From assembly GCA_002347815.1 (NCBI GenBank), contig DDXV01000062.1, forward strand, positions 40,048 to 104,047: DNA of 64,000 nucleotides. Reading direction: 5' to 3'. Made by a program: the position numbers and the translations under genes. Numbering within the stretch: the stretch's first letter is position 1; each line of letters begins with the position of its first letter. This DNA comes from Syntrophaceae bacterium UBA2251. Its GTDB lineage: Bacteria > Desulfobacterota > Syntrophia > Syntrophales > UBA2251. Below are positions 63,198 to 64,000 of this stretch, one piece after another. A model generated the notes under the pieces. It was not told where the DNA came from. It saw only the letters and a list, made by a program, of their open reading frames with translations, and made no database searches.

Positions 63198-63385
63198 GTG
63201 CAATCCCGAATAATCAGCGACCTTTGTCGATAACGATCCTGCGGGAAATCATAATTCGACCCTTTTGCCATGGGGAGCCTGTCGCATCATTCTTCCTGAC
63301 AATGCATCCCTCGACAGAATCAGGGCAACAGAGGCTATTTTTTGCGAGAACCGTATCCGTCAATATCCTTCAATTTGCCGGATTG

Positions 63386-64000
63386 TCAATCGGGAATGTG
63401 CGGTTTTTCCAGAAAGGCATAGGCGCTGTGGTTGTGGATGCTCTCGAAGCTTTCCGCCTCGACGCTGTACCAGGTGAAATTCGGGTCGCGGTTGAGCCGC
63501 TCCGCAACGTTGCGGACCACGTCCTCCACGAACATAGGGTTTTCATAGCCGCGCTCCGTGACGAATTTCTCGTCCACCCGTTTGAGGAGGGAATAGACCT
63601 CGCCGCTCGCCGACTGCTCGACCAGCTGGATCAGGTCCTCAATCCAGAAGAATTTCCGAAAACGGACCTTGACGAAAACGACCGCGCGCTGGTTGTGGGC
63701 ACCGCTGGCGCTGATCTCCTTGGAGCAGGGGCAGACCGTGGTGACCGGCACGGCCACCCCCACGCAGAAGTCCATTTTCCCGGCCGCGTGGATGCCGGTG
63801 AAGGTGCAGCGGTATTCCATCAGGCTTCCGGCTCCGGAGACCGGTGCCGTCTTCTCGATGAAATAGGGGAAGTCGATCTCCATGTGCGCGGACTCGGCCT
63901 GGAGCTTCTCCCGAACGCGCGCGAGGATCGTCTCGAACGTCTTGATATTGATCCGGCCGCGGAACTCGTTCAGAATCTCGACGAACCGGCTCATGTGCGT
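63386..64000 (-). CDS. folE2: GTP cyclohydrolase FolE2 (type IB), 3' part
   Basis: FolE2 converts GTP to dihydroneopterin triphosphate, the first step of folate (and, with QueD, queuosine) synthesis. About 204 C-terminal residues are in the window; the start lies beyond the right edge. The visible N-terminal THMSRFVE is the characteristic FolE2 motif, not a true start, so an ORF call beginning at its Met would be wrong. Further signatures are TVCPCSKEISASGAHNQR near the centre, containing the conserved metal/catalytic cysteine, and HNHSAYAFLEKP at the end. Together with queA and tgt it fits queuosine or folate supply. Confidence 0.93.
   Translation of the reverse strand, partial: THMSRFVEILNEFRGRINIKTFETILARVREKLQAESAHMEIDFPYFIEKTAPVSGAGSLMEYRCTFTGIHAAGKMDFCVGVAVPVTTVCPCSKEISASGAHNQRAVVFVKVRFRKFFWIEDLIQLVEQSASGEVYSLLKRVDEKFVTERGYENPMFVEDVVRNVAERLNRDPNFTWYSVEAESFESIHNHSAYAFLEKPHIPD

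Noticed and set aside
63386..63994. FolE2 as a complete 202-residue gene starting at the Met near 63994
   Set aside because: The Met is inside the conserved THMSRFVE motif, and the reading frame continues to the window edge, so the gene is truncated by the window.

Overview
The window reads as a stretch of chromosome from an anaerobic, GC-rich (roughly 60 %) Desulfobacterota (former Deltaproteobacteria) of a syntrophic, acyl-CoA-degrading type such as Syntrophales. This is inferred from gene content: a complete Flx-Hdr electron-bifurcation cluster, several CoA-ligase and acyl-CoA genes, a branched-chain-type ABC importer next to a CoA ligase, a long-form HisG, and the yqeY-dnaG-rpoD and queA-tgt-yajC-secDF orders. 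There are no rRNA genes, CRISPR arrays, transposases, integrases or phage genes. It is mostly core and metabolic chromosome, not an island.

Layout. 1-1.9 kb: a TRAP transporter end (dctQ fragment, dctP) and a small membrane protein, on the minus strand. 2.1-6.2 kb: a partial histidine operon (hisI, hisG, hisB, a lipoprotein, hisA, a HIT protein) with a strong terminator-like hairpin directly before hisA. 6.2-12.2 kb: yqeY, dnaG, rpoD, tRNA-Met, a zinc-ribbon coiled-coil protein, rnhA and RNase P RNA. The sigma factor has a normal core but an aberrant region 4.2. 12.3-17 kb (minus): PEP synthase, then a receptor-only dCache protein downstream of an orphan atpE. 17.1-22 kb: a 56-residue membrane protein, a dCache/PAS histidine kinase, an NtrC-type regulator and engB.

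22.1-31.7 kb: one operon, hdrA-flxD-flxC-hdrC-hdrB-flxB-flxA. HdrA is a 1476-residue fusion with an inserted NADPH-oxidoreductase (GltD/NfnB-like) module. The set would link NAD(P)H, ferredoxin and a thiol/disulfide couple. 31.7-38.4 kb (minus): a small DUF2065 protein, queA, tgt, yajC, secD, secF, a DUF456 protein and lepB. 38.8-47.6 kb: livM, livH, a lipoprotein, two paralogous binding proteins, livG, livF and an acyl-CoA synthetase, apparently an uptake-and-activation unit for an organic acid. 47.7-48.1 kb: an acyl-CoA thioesterase (minus).

48.6-60.4 kb: a catabolic region. A biotin-dependent carboxyltransferase, a methylglutaconyl-CoA-hydratase-like crotonase, an HMG-CoA-lyase-like enzyme and a free-standing biotin carrier form one operon. 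An acetoacetyl-CoA synthetase about 10 kb away carries the same 14-bp palindrome (in the opposite orientation) in its upstream region. Between them lie a minus-strand operon (hydantoinase/oxoprolinase-like protein, HDAC-family deacylase with zinc ribbon, carboxymuconolactone-decarboxylase-family protein), an Ala/Pro-rich lipoprotein and a small YtxH/DUF948/HNH group. 60.7-64 kb (minus): a small zinc-ribbon protein, glutamine-dependent NAD synthetase and the 3' part of folE2.

The points most worth a second look are the HdrA fusion, the rpoD region 4.2, and the shared palindrome joining the carboxyltransferase operon to acetoacetyl-CoA synthetase.
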